Positions 1 to 7,181 of a stretch of DNA of 64,000 nucleotides are shown here, piece after piece. This stretch comes from Alphaproteobacteria bacterium (GTDB lineage: Bacteria > Pseudomonadota > Alphaproteobacteria > UBA9655). Every line of letters begins with the position of its first letter. Position 1 is the first letter of the stretch. The position numbers and the translations under genes are program-made. Under the pieces are notes generated by a model that saw only the letters and a list, made by a program, of their open reading frames with translations, ran no database searches and was not told the DNA's origin. The stretch is taken from contig JAIEPE010000002.1 in assembly GCA_019749915.1 (NCBI GenBank), forward strand, positions 1 to 64,000. The letters run 5' to 3'.

Positions 1-52
1 GAAAACAGCTCAAATTATGGAATAAGCCTGATTACTTCCTTAAGGTCTTCTC

Positions 53-84
53 TATAATTTAGATGCGTTTACCGTGATGGTAAA
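53..84 (+). promoter_or_regulatory. Possible promoter and operator before cupin gene
   Basis: A TATAAT hexamer lies at 53-58 and is followed by the inverted repeat TTTACC-N5-GGTAAA at 68-84. No good -35 box was found at the right distance. The palindrome sits where a repressor would act on the cupin-methyltransferase pair. This assignment is a guess from position only. Confidence 0.3.
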
Positions 85-139
85 TGAGAAGGGGATGTAA
101 TATACTTTTTAAATGAGGATATTTTTCTAGGAGTTCTAG

Positions 140-562
140 ATGAAAAACGATCTTAAGGTCTCTCATTGGGCCCATGAGCTCAGTAATGCCATCCCAGACA
201 AAGCCGTCGGGATTAGTCTTGCACCTTTAGCAGGAGATGATTTGTTTACATCCTATGTCGCTGAGATTCCTGTCGGCGCTTGCGTTGCAGCCCATTATCA
301 TCCAAAAGGGATCGAAATCTATCAGATATTAGCAGGCAAAGGTTTGATGAAGATTGGCTCTGTCACCGCAGATCAGCCCGTAAGGTGGGATCAATGCAGA
401 GAAGTTACAAGTGGAGACTTTTTTACAATCCATCCTGGCATCGTACATCAACTTGAAAATAATTCTTTAGAGCGATTAATTTTAATCGTCACTTGTTCTC
501 CCACAAACTTGAGCTACAATCGCATTGTAACAGAACAAAAGGTAGAAAATGCAGCACGTTGA
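140..562 (+). CDS. Cupin-domain protein
   Basis: A 140-residue single-domain cupin. Cupin motif 1 is complete: G46, five residues, H52-Y-H54, four residues, E59, six residues, G66. Motif 2 is recognisable around PGIVHQLEN. The two His and the Glu would bind a divalent metal in the barrel. There is no signal peptide, so it should be cytoplasmic. An AGGAG ribosome site lies 7 bases before the ATG. It overlaps the following methyltransferase gene by 14 bases, so the two are probably co-translated. The substrate is unknown; small cupins act as isomerases, dioxygenases or sugar-binding sensors. Confidence 0.75.
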   Translation: MKNDLKVSHWAHELSNAIPDKAVGISLAPLAGDDLFTSYVAEIPVGACVAAHYHPKGIEIYQILAGKGLMKIGSVTADQPVRWDQCREVTSGDFFTIHPGIVHQLENNSLERLILIVTCSPTNLSYNRIVTEQKVENAAR

Positions 563-1280
563 ATGTGAAAAATGGGTAAGCACTTTAAATGATAGAGGCT
601 ATATGACATTGAGTATAGACCCATTTACACAAAAGTTCTTAGACTATTGTGAAAGTCATTCAGGTGTGCATGTTTTTGAAGGAGGAGCTGCCTATGGAAT
701 TGCAACACACCTTGCCCTAAAAAGAGGCGCTATCGTCACTGCAAATGATGGTGATCCAAGGCACCTTGACTTATTGTATGAACATACCCCTCAAGAATTT
801 CGCTCTGCCCTTAAACTATCTCCTGGTATGCTCCCCCACGACCTTGATTTTCCGAAGGATTCATTTGATGTCATTTATTCATCAAGAATGATGCATTTTT
901 TGACGGGTGAAGAAGTTGAAATTTGTATGAGCAAATTTTTTAATTGGCTTAAAGAGGGAGGAAAAATATTCTTAGTGGTTGAAAGTCCTTATCTTGGTGC
1001 TTGCTATTCTGCATTCATCCTCACCTATGAAGAAAGAAAAAAACAAGGTCACCCTTGGCCCGGCTTGATTGAAGACACAACATCTTATAAATCTATGCGG
1101 TATAATAATATTCCTCGCCTTCTGAACTTTTTTGACACGGATATTATGAGGCGAATTTCTAAAAACTGTGGGCTTATAGTTGAAGAATGTGCTTACATTA
1201 ACCGCACCGATTTTCCTCTGGAAGTCAGACACGACGGCAGAGAAAGTGTCGGACTTGTAGCAACCAAGCCTTATGCGTAA
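549..1280 (+). CDS. Class I SAM-dependent methyltransferase
   Basis: A 243-residue protein with a Rossmann-type methyltransferase core. Motif I is VFEGGAAYG near residues 42-50. An acidic ND pair follows at the end of beta 2, a DVIYSSRMMHF motif-IV-like segment comes around residue 110, and a KEGGKIFLV post-motif strand after it. The C-terminal third (about 150-243) is a lid or substrate domain I cannot assign. It starts inside the cupin gene, which suggests coupled translation and a shared small-molecule pathway. The methyl acceptor is unknown. The gene is followed at once by a 101-bp structured repeat. Confidence 0.75.
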   Translation: MQHVECEKWVSTLNDRGYMTLSIDPFTQKFLDYCESHSGVHVFEGGAAYGIATHLALKRGAIVTANDGDPRHLDLLYEHTPQEFRSALKLSPGMLPHDLDFPKDSFDVIYSSRMMHFLTGEEVEICMSKFFNWLKEGGKIFLVVESPYLGACYSAFILTYEERKKQGHPWPGLIEDTTSYKSMRYNNIPRLLNFFDTDIMRRISKNCGLIVEECAYINRTDFPLEVRHDGRESVGLVATKPYA

Positions 1281-1289
1281 CTCAAAGGA

Positions 1290-1390
1290 TTTCAAGTTAC
1301 CGGGCAGGCGCTCAAAGGTGAGCCCGATGAGCGTATTTTAATACGTGACAGAGGGCGAATCCTGCTGGGCAACGCACCCGGAACTTGAAA
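1290..1390. repeat. 101-bp structured repeat, copy 1
   Basis: The element begins TTTCAAGTT and ends AACTTGAAA, so its termini are perfect 9-bp inverted repeats, extended by CCGGG/CCCGG pairing. Inside is a second hairpin around CGTATT/AATACG. A second copy of exactly the same length lies at 3313-3413. Both occupy junctions between converging genes and end 12-20 bases from the stop codon of a minus-strand gene. It could act as a bidirectional terminator or be a mobile palindromic element. Confidence 0.85.
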
Positions 1391-1410
1391 GACGAAGAGT
1401 ATAGGCCTGG

Positions 1411-2685
1411 TTATGCATAGGCTTGCGCATTCTGAGAAGAGAGATCTTCCTCATTAAATTGAGCATCAAAATTTACAGGACGGGAAAGTTTCAGTGCAAT
1501 CAACCCAAAAATGCCACTAACTATGTAGTAAAGTGCGGGGGCTTCGTTCATTTCACTCATTTTCAATAAAAGGGTGGAGATAAAGGGGGCCGTGCCTCCA
1601 AAAACCCCAACACCAATTGCAAAAGCTGTTGATATTCCTCGACACCTAAAGGAGGAAGGAAATAATTTTAACATATAAGCATGCATAGGACCTAAAAAGA
1701 GAGCAGCCAATAGAGCTAAACCAATTTGGCCAGAGTAGAAAAATCCAGAAGATAATAAGTAAAAAAATGGGTAGGATAGAAAAATCGTTGAGAGGGCACC
1801 CCACTGCATCACCTCCCGATGACCGCATCGATCGGAAAGAAGTCCAAACACAGGAAGGAAGACAATATAAACCCCCAACCCGACATTATTAATCAAGGAG
1901 GCTTGGGAAAGGGAAAGATGCAGCGCAGAGGTTAGATAAGATGTCATATAGCCTACAAGAGAAAGAGACAGTGTTCCTGCCAACCAACCAATGCATACTG
2001 TAACGCCGATGTTTTTCCAGTTCGCATAAAATCCTTTGTATGTGTCACTCTGCTTTTGTATGGCAGAAAAATTTGCCTCTTTTATTTGACTCTTACGCAA
2101 GTAAAAGCCAATCACTCCTATCAAAGCCCCTAAAAGAAAAGCAAGTCGCCAAGACCAATGAGAATATTGAGGAAAAGCAATCACAAGCGCTGCAACCATG
2201 GAGGCCAGGAAAAATCCTACAATTGAAGACGCAATCATGACGCCGCTAATCAGTCCTTTTTTAGGAGTATTTACATTTTCTAAAAGATAAATAGCTGCAT
2301 TATTATATTCTCCGCCTGTACAAAATCCCTGGAGCAGGCGACAGAGAACCAGCATGATGGGAGCCACAAGCCCGATTTGATCATAGGTTGGTAAGAAGCT
2401 AATGCATGTTGTGGGAACAGCCATCAACAAAATGGTCCGACTTAAACATACTTTTCGCCCGACCGTGTCTCCTATGTAGCCAAAGGCTAATGCCCCTATA
2501 GGCCTCATAATAAATCCAATTGCAAAGACACTCGCACTTGCAAGCAAGGAAGAAATACCATCATCACAACAAAAATAGAGAGGAGTAATGATAACGGATA
2601 AAAAACCAAAGAGTCCTAAATCATAAAATTCTAGGAGATTTCCAATAAGCACAAGAAGTGGATTTTTGTTTAAAATTTTAAGCAT
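1411..2685 (-). CDS. MFS transporter, MHS (proline/betaine-like) type
   Basis: A 424-residue membrane protein with about 12 hydrophobic segments. The MFS loop 2-3 signature reads FGYIGDTVGRK, and LLQGFCTGGEY after TM4 is typical of the metabolite:H+ symporter family (ProP, ShiA, KgtP relatives). It would import a small organic solute with protons. It is transcribed away from the ligand-domain gene at 2832 and shares a 146-base control region with it. A second MHS transporter at 50714 sits in the same company (ligand-domain protein and XRE/S24 regulator), so the association is not chance. The substrate cannot be read from sequence. Confidence 0.85.
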   Translation of the reverse strand: MLKILNKNPLLVLIGNLLEFYDLGLFGFLSVIITPLYFCCDDGISSLLASASVFAIGFIMRPIGALAFGYIGDTVGRKVCLSRTILLMAVPTTCISFLPTYDQIGLVAPIMLVLCRLLQGFCTGGEYNNAAIYLLENVNTPKKGLISGVMIASSIVGFFLASMVAALVIAFPQYSHWSWRLAFLLGALIGVIGFYLRKSQIKEANFSAIQKQSDTYKGFYANWKNIGVTVCIGWLAGTLSLSLVGYMTSYLTSALHLSLSQASLINNVGLGVYIVFLPVFGLLSDRCGHREVMQWGALSTIFLSYPFFYLLSSGFFYSGQIGLALLAALFLGPMHAYMLKLFPSSFRCRGISTAFAIGVGVFGGTAPFISTLLLKMSEMNEAPALYYIVSGIFGLIALKLSRPVNFDAQFNEEDLSSQNAQAYA

Positions 2686-2730
2686 ATCTTTTTTTACTAT
2701 AATGTGAGCTAAAAGAAAAGATTTATTTTT

Positions 2731-2800
2731 TTGTTAAACATTTTTGCTAAATCTTCTGTTAAATACTCTTGACGAAGACTCATTGAAATATGAGAATATC
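2731..2800 (+). promoter_or_regulatory. Divergent control region with three direct repeats
   Basis: Between the MFS and ligand-domain genes lie three similar 9-mers, TTGTTAAAC (2731), TTGCTAAAT (2744) and CTGTTAAAT (2756), spaced 12-13 bases apart. They are followed by a TTGACG -35-like hexamer at 2770 and weak -10 options around 2790-2800. Direct repeats at near-helical spacing are a common arrangement for regulator binding. The likely regulator is the XRE/S24 protein at 3426, but this is inference. Confidence 0.35.
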
Positions 2801-2831
2801 TTAAACTTACAATAATGATGGGAGAAAAAAA

Positions 2832-3344
2832 ATGGCAGGAAAAATTCTAACCTCTCTTCCTTCAGATATAGAAAAAAATCTTTTAGCTCTCACAAATAAC
2901 TTACGAGAACTAGGCGTCACTCATATAGGGCACGGCCTCATCGTAGGCTCTTTAAAACCAACCGCATTTTTTTCCTGCAAAGAATGGGCGGAGAGATATG
3001 ATGATGAAGATCTTGTAAGCAGAGACCCCATCAGGGCCTGCGCCCTAAAAACAAATTTCAAGATTATCCCTTGGGAATATATCCCCTCTAATAAGGAGCA
3101 AAGACCCGTAATAGAGGAGAGAAAGCGTGAGTTTTGTTCTAAAACCGGGCTCTTGATCTCTATAAAAAACAAAGAGTTTCATGAAACGTTTGTTTTTGGA
3201 ACAGATTCAAAAAAGCATGATATTACTCATTTTTTCAGTAAAAATTCGCGTGTCCTTATTGAAAATTTATTAATGTTTAGGAAAGAACATATGCGTTATT
3301 ATACCCAAAGCATTTCAAGTTATCGGGCAGGCGCCCAAGAGTGA
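2832..3344 (+). CDS. LuxR-type autoinducer-binding domain protein without HTH
   Basis: A 170-residue protein matching the autoinducer-binding half of LuxR/TraR regulators (PF03472 type) and nothing else. The pocket residues have the right order and spacing: W52, Y56, D65-P66, W81 and G106 correspond to TraR W57, Y61, D70-P71, W85 and G113. The family's C-terminal LuxR HTH is absent, because the protein stops where it should begin. HTH-less relatives such as TrlR of Agrobacterium block a full-length partner; no full-length LuxR or LuxI is visible here. The last ten codons, including the stop, lie inside the 101-bp repeat at 3313, so the original C terminus may have been replaced. A paralogue lies at 52030. 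Confidence 0.75.
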   Translation: MAGKILTSLPSDIEKNLLALTNNLRELGVTHIGHGLIVGSLKPTAFFSCKEWAERYDDEDLVSRDPIRACALKTNFKIIPWEYIPSNKEQRPVIEERKREFCSKTGLLISIKNKEFHETFVFGTDSKKHDITHFFSKNSRVLIENLLMFRKEHMRYYTQSISSYRAGAQE

Positions 3345-3413
3345 GCCTGATGAGCGTATTCTGATGTGTGACAGAGGGCGAATCCCGCAGGGGAACGCAC
3401 CCAGAACTTGAAA
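3313..3413. repeat. 101-bp structured repeat, copy 2
   Basis: Same length as the copy at 1290-1390 and with the same terminal TTTCAAGTT/AACTTGAAA. It differs at about a dozen positions, several of which keep pairing (for example the central CGTAT/ATGTG stem). The left end overlaps the 3' end of the ligand-domain gene and supplies its stop codon. The right end stops 12 bases from the stop codon of the converging regulator gene. Confidence 0.85.
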
Positions 3414-3425
3414 CGTGAAGAGTAT

Positions 3426-4073
3426 CTAGTAATGACGGCGTCGATGCCATACGATAGGTGCCACTGTTTTTATAGTATAATCAAATAAAATAGGAGGAGA
3501 TACTTTTGTCAGTGGATTCATACATACCAATGTATAGCATCCCATCTTGGTTCCCTTTAAAAGTCTACGAACAAGCTGTTCTCCCTTTTGAGTAATGATG
3601 ATGCAATCTTTACCAATTGCCTCTTTTAAATTTTCAGAGAACAATCCCCCAACGTAATCTCCAATAGCATAAAAAGGCTCCATCCCATTATCTAACACAC
3701 AACTCACAATACTATTGCTATATAATTGCTGAAAAAAAGAAGCTTCTTTCATTATTTTTAATTCTGGTGATAACGCAGATAATAGGGCTTCACTATCTTC
3801 TAATTCATTCGTTTCAGTTTCTCCTTTTAAAGGAGGAGTACCTTCGCCTTTAAGAAGCCATTTAAGGGTACAAGAGTACCCTTCTTGCCGGACACCATTT
3901 GCGATTCTTTCTGCTGTTTTCTGATTTAAAGGCCTTTCTCCTTTTTCAATGGCATATAAATGAGAGAAGGAAATTCTATATTTTTTTCCAAATGCAGGTA
4001 ACTTCATACCACATAACGTAATCGCTATTCTTACTCGCTTACCGCAATCTTTTCTGATTTCATCGTTAATCAT
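3426..4073 (-). CDS. XRE-family regulator with degenerate S24 domain
   Basis: A 215-residue protein. Residues about 8-65 form a lambda-repressor-type HTH, with ISFSHLYAIEKGERP as recognition-helix region. WLLKGEG follows, and residues about 120-215 form a LexA/CI-like S24 domain (MEPFYAIGDYVGG, LVRRLL). The catalytic Ser that normally precedes the Met of this motif is G130, and the general-base Lys is replaced by Arg (R169/R170). Self-cleavage is therefore unlikely, and the domain probably serves dimerisation or ligand sensing. It converges on the ligand-domain gene. A clear paralogue at 52552 has the same neighbours and the same loss of the dyad. Confidence 0.8.
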   Translation of the reverse strand: MINDEIRKDCGKRVRIAITLCGMKLPAFGKKYRISFSHLYAIEKGERPLNQKTAERIANGVRQEGYSCTLKWLLKGEGTPPLKGETETNELEDSEALLSALSPELKIMKEASFFQQLYSNSIVSCVLDNGMEPFYAIGDYVGGLFSENLKEAIGKDCIIITQKGEQLVRRLLKGTKMGCYTLVCMNPLTKVSPPILFDYTIKTVAPIVWHRRRHY

Positions 4074-4431
4074 ACATACCTAAATACATTTTCTAAAAGT
4101 CTTTTTAATTAATAGGCGCATCTCTATTATTGTTTTTTAGCCTGTAGTTATTCTTCAGGGAAAATAAGTTAATAGACATAAAAAGTCTATATAGAGATTT
4201 AAGAAAAAACCTAATTTTATTGAGCTGCAAAAAATATATTGCTTTTTAAAAAAAGAGAACATATTCTTTTTTTGAAGAGAAAGAATTCAAAAATATTTTT
4301 TCTCAGAGCTTAAAGTAGCTTGTAATTCTTGTTGTTGATGGTGTTTTTTAAGGCCTCCAGAGAAAGAACGTCTTCATACGTTCTTTCTCTCAAAGTTAAT
4401 GTTTCTTCGATACAAGCTAGAAATTACCCTA
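4074..4431. other. AT-rich intergenic region with hairpins
   Basis: No gene is visible in these 358 bases. They contain the upstream region of the XRE/S24 gene, a small inverted repeat TAGAC-N7-GTCTA at 4173-4189, and a perfect 12-bp stem with an 8-base loop at 4359-4390 (AGAGAAAGAACG and its complement). The stem is preceded by AAGGCCTCCA at 4350-4359. The hairpin lies 42 bases past the stop codon of the minus-strand gene at 4432, so it may be that gene's terminator, although no T tract follows. The other XRE/S24 gene has the same arrangement with the same decamer (53308-53343). Confidence 0.5.
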
Positions 4432-5415
4432 TCAAAACGACCAAATTCTCCGCTCCTTGAGCACATCGGCGAGACGATGGGCTGGGAGAATATCCGCAGC
4501 TGGCAGAGGTATTAAAGCTAAATCCGGATAGGTCACCCACGCCAAGTTTTGGCCTTCCGCACCATGAGGAGAACCTTCCCATTTGTGACAAAGATAAAGG
4601 GGCATAATCATATGAAAGGTATCATAACGGTAGGAAGCAAAGGTTAAAGGTTCAAGGTCTTCCTCTCGTACTTGGATCCCCAGCTCTTCCTGCAATTCCC
4701 GAATCAAGGATATCTCAGGGGTTTCACCGGACTCCATCTTCCCTCCAGGAAGCTCCCACACGCCTGGTAAGGCTTTTCCTTGAGATCGCTCCGAAATAAG
4801 CATTTCCCCCTTTTCATTGATCAGAATGGCAGCCACCACCCACACCAAGGGGCGCTTCATGCCATGATATCGCGTGATAAAATCATGGAAAGAAGAGGCG
4901 TAACACACAGCTTCCTGCGTTCCTTCAAAGGCCTTAGAAGAGGCTTCCGTTGTACCCACTTCACGAAACTTAAGCTTCTCAAAAATACGGCGAGAAGCCG
5001 CATTGGTTTTTAAAGCACTTGCTTTGAGCTCTTTTTGTTTCAACACATGAAAACAAAAATGCACAAGGGCCCCCATAGCTTCGGTCCCATAACCCTGTCC
5101 CCAGTAGGGTTTCCCGAGCCACAATCCGAGTTCTCCCTCAGAAGAAATAACGCCCATAAACTGCTGATCAGAACGCCTGACAATGGCTAGGATTACACAT
5201 TTTCCTTCCGCCATAGAACGCTGAGCAAAAGCAACAAATGTTTCAGCATCCTGAAACGTATAAGGATGGGGGACACGTCGCAACTTTTCCGCAATATCCT
5301 TATCGTTAAGTAAGTGTTGTATAAGCACCGCATCCTCTACCCTTAAAGGACGTAAGGTCAATCTTTCTGTGGCAACAGGTAAAAAGGGCCGATTCAACAA
5401 GGTTGAAGGGATCAT
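4432..5415 (-). CDS. GNAT acetyltransferase fused to NUDIX (MutT-type) hydrolase
   Basis: About 327 residues from the ATG at 5415. The first ~165 residues are a RimJ/RimL-type GNAT domain (TERLTLRPLR, GYGTEAMGAL acetyl-CoA loop, NAASRRIFEKLKF). The last ~140 are a NUDIX domain with an intact box (G-N5-E-N7-REL-N-EE-LG-I) like 8-oxo-dGTP hydrolases. The reading frame stays open to 5655, but that would overlap divergent cysQ. An ATG at 5466 is possible but has poor ribosome-site spacing, so the 5' end is uncertain. It likely couples nucleotide-pool cleaning with an acetylation whose target is unknown. Confidence 0.8.
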   Translation of the reverse strand: MIPSTLLNRPFLPVATERLTLRPLRVEDAVLIQHLLNDKDIAEKLRRVPHPYTFQDAETFVAFAQRSMAEGKCVILAIVRRSDQQFMGVISSEGELGLWLGKPYWGQGYGTEAMGALVHFCFHVLKQKELKASALKTNAASRRIFEKLKFREVGTTEASSKAFEGTQEAVCYASSFHDFITRYHGMKRPLVWVVAAILINEKGEMLISERSQGKALPGVWELPGGKMESGETPEISLIRELQEELGIQVREEDLEPLTFASYRYDTFHMIMPLYLCHKWEGSPHGAEGQNLAWVTYPDLALIPLPAADILPAHRLADVLKERRIWSF

Positions 5416-5475
5416 AACATCATCTTTCTTTAAAAATTCCTTTTCTTTTTCTCCTTTCCTGAGCATACTCCGCTC

Positions 5476-6255
5476 ATGGAAAATGTTAATCCCTCTTTCG
5501 AAAATATTATTCCAAAACTTATCGCCCTCTCTGAACAAGCGGGAGCTCTTATCGCTCACCTTTATAAAAAAGCAGAAGGCCTTGAGATTATCAGAAAAGG
5601 AGATGGCTCCCCTGTGACGGAAGCCGATCATCAAAGCCACCATCTTCTTGCACAAGGCTTAAAAGAACTCACCCCTCATATCCCCGTTATTTCTGAAGAA
5701 GATGAAGAGTCTTGGAATATCAAAAATCCTTTTTATTGGTTAATCGACCCCCTTGATGGCACCAGAGGATTCATTGGGCGGGATGGACAATTTTGCATCA
5801 ATATTGCTTTAATGGAGGATAACAAGGCCATCCTGGGCCTTATCCACCTTCCTCTCACTAGAGAAACTTTTTATGGTTATGGAAACACGGCTGTAAAACA
5901 TATCTCTGGACAAAGCACATCTATCCATACAAGGCGTCGCCCTCCTGAAGGATCAACCCTTCTCCTCAGCAATCATGATCTTAAATGTAAAGAGAAATGG
6001 GAAAAATATATAAAAGACTTCCCCCACCCTATCCTTAAACCACTTCACAGCGCCATCAAGTTCTGCCGTATTGCAGAAGGCGCAGCTGACATTTATTTAC
6101 GTTTTGTTCCCTGCAAAGAATGGGACACGGCTGCAGGTCAAATTCTCGTTGAAGCTGCGGGAGGTAGCATGGAAACCCTTGAGGGAACTCCTTTTCTCTA
6201 CGGTAAACCCAACCTTAAAAACCCAGGCTTTAAGGTCTTGGGTCAGAAGCCATGA
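5476..6255 (+). CDS. cysQ: 3'(2'),5'-bisphosphate nucleotidase CysQ
   Basis: A 259-residue member of the inositol monophosphatase superfamily. Metal-binding motifs are present: the acidic SEEDEES segment, DPLDGTRGF (the family's DPxDGTxxF) and EWDTAAGQIL near the C terminus. The order and the GTRGF variant favour CysQ, which converts PAP/PAPS to AMP and phosphate, over SuhB; a SuhB-like paralogue is at 53360. It overlaps the next gene by ATGA, so cysQ and tsaC are translationally coupled. Confidence 0.85.
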   Translation: MENVNPSFENIIPKLIALSEQAGALIAHLYKKAEGLEIIRKGDGSPVTEADHQSHHLLAQGLKELTPHIPVISEEDEESWNIKNPFYWLIDPLDGTRGFIGRDGQFCINIALMEDNKAILGLIHLPLTRETFYGYGNTAVKHISGQSTSIHTRRRPPEGSTLLLSNHDLKCKEKWEKYIKDFPHPILKPLHSAIKFCRIAEGAADIYLRFVPCKEWDTAAGQILVEAAGGSMETLEGTPFLYGKPNLKNPGFKVLGQKP

Positions 6256-7181
6256 TCGTCTCTCCCACACCAGAAGCCCTTGAGGAAGCCCTTCAGCTCC
6301 TTCATGCGGGTGACCTTATTGGCCTCCCAACGGAAACCGTTTATGGACTTGCCTCTGATGCAACTCAAGACCTAGCGGTTGCCAAAATATTTGAGCAAAA
6401 AAATAGACCTTCACTCAACCCTTTGATTATTCATGGCGCCACTCAAACCATCTTTCAAGAACATGTGGAATGGAATGAACGGGCCCAAATACTGGCAGAT
6501 ACCTTTTGGCCTGGCCCCCTCACTCTTGTCCTGCCACGCAAATTGACCTCATCCATTTCTCTCCTTGCCAGTGCTGGCCTTGAAACTTTAGCTGTACGCG
6601 TTCCTCATCATCCGGTTGCCCTAGATCTTCTGAAGAAATTTGGAAAACCTCTTGCCGCCCCTAGTGCCAATCGCTCTGGGAAAGTGAGCCCTACAACGGC
6701 AGAACATGTCGCTGAAGACTTTCCGAATCTTTTTATTTTAAATGGGGGAGCGACAACAATTGGCCTTGAGTCGACCATTCTCGATTTAACCTCAGCCACC
6801 CCCCTTATTTTACGTCCTGGAGGCATTTCACGGGAAGAGCTGGAAGAGATCATTGGACCGATTCAAATGCACGACAGCAGCACAATTAAAGCTCCTGGAA
6901 TGATGAAAAGTCATTATGCCCCTCACTTGCCGTTAAGGCTGAATGCTTTAGAGCCCCAGCCAGGAGAAGCTTTTCTTGCCTTTGGGCCTACTGCACAAAG
7001 TGACTTGAATTTAAGTGCAACGGGAGAACTACGAGAAGCCGCCGCAAACTTATTTAAAATGCTGCGCCTTCTGGATCAAATGGAATTTAAAGGAATCGCC
7101 GTAGCGCCTATTCCTATGCAGGGACTGGGGCTTGCTTTAAACGATCGATTGCAACGTGCTGCAGCCCCTCGCGATCCTTGA
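6252..7181 (+). CDS. tsaC: L-threonylcarbamoyladenylate synthase (Sua5/YwlC type)
   Basis: A 309-residue protein that makes threonylcarbamoyl-AMP from Thr, bicarbonate and ATP for t6A37 of tRNA. The N-terminal YrdC domain shows GLPTETVYGLA, KNRPSLNPL and the SANRSGKVSPT segment. A linker with PGMMKSHYAPH leads to a C-terminal Sua5 domain, so this is the long Sua5 form rather than short TsaC. Translation is coupled to cysQ through ATGA. The last 68 bases overlap the 3' end of the convergent O-antigen-ligase-like gene. Confidence 0.9.
   Translation: MIVSPTPEALEEALQLLHAGDLIGLPTETVYGLASDATQDLAVAKIFEQKNRPSLNPLIIHGATQTIFQEHVEWNERAQILADTFWPGPLTLVLPRKLTSSISLLASAGLETLAVRVPHHPVALDLLKKFGKPLAAPSANRSGKVSPTTAEHVAEDFPNLFILNGGATTIGLESTILDLTSATPLILRPGGISREELEEIIGPIQMHDSSTIKAPGMMKSHYAPHLPLRLNALEPQPGEAFLAFGPTAQSDLNLSATGELREAAANLFKMLRLLDQMEFKGIAVAPIPMQGLGLALNDRLQRAAAPRDP

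Noticed and set aside
1290-1390. 101-bp repeat considered as a tRNA-like or riboswitch RNA
   Set aside because: It folds into nested stems, but it lies at gene ends and not in 5' leaders, and I recognise no known riboswitch core.
5416-5655. N-terminal extension of the GNAT-NUDIX protein
   Set aside because: It is antisense to the start of cysQ and carries no GNAT sequence. The domain begins right after the ATG at 5415.
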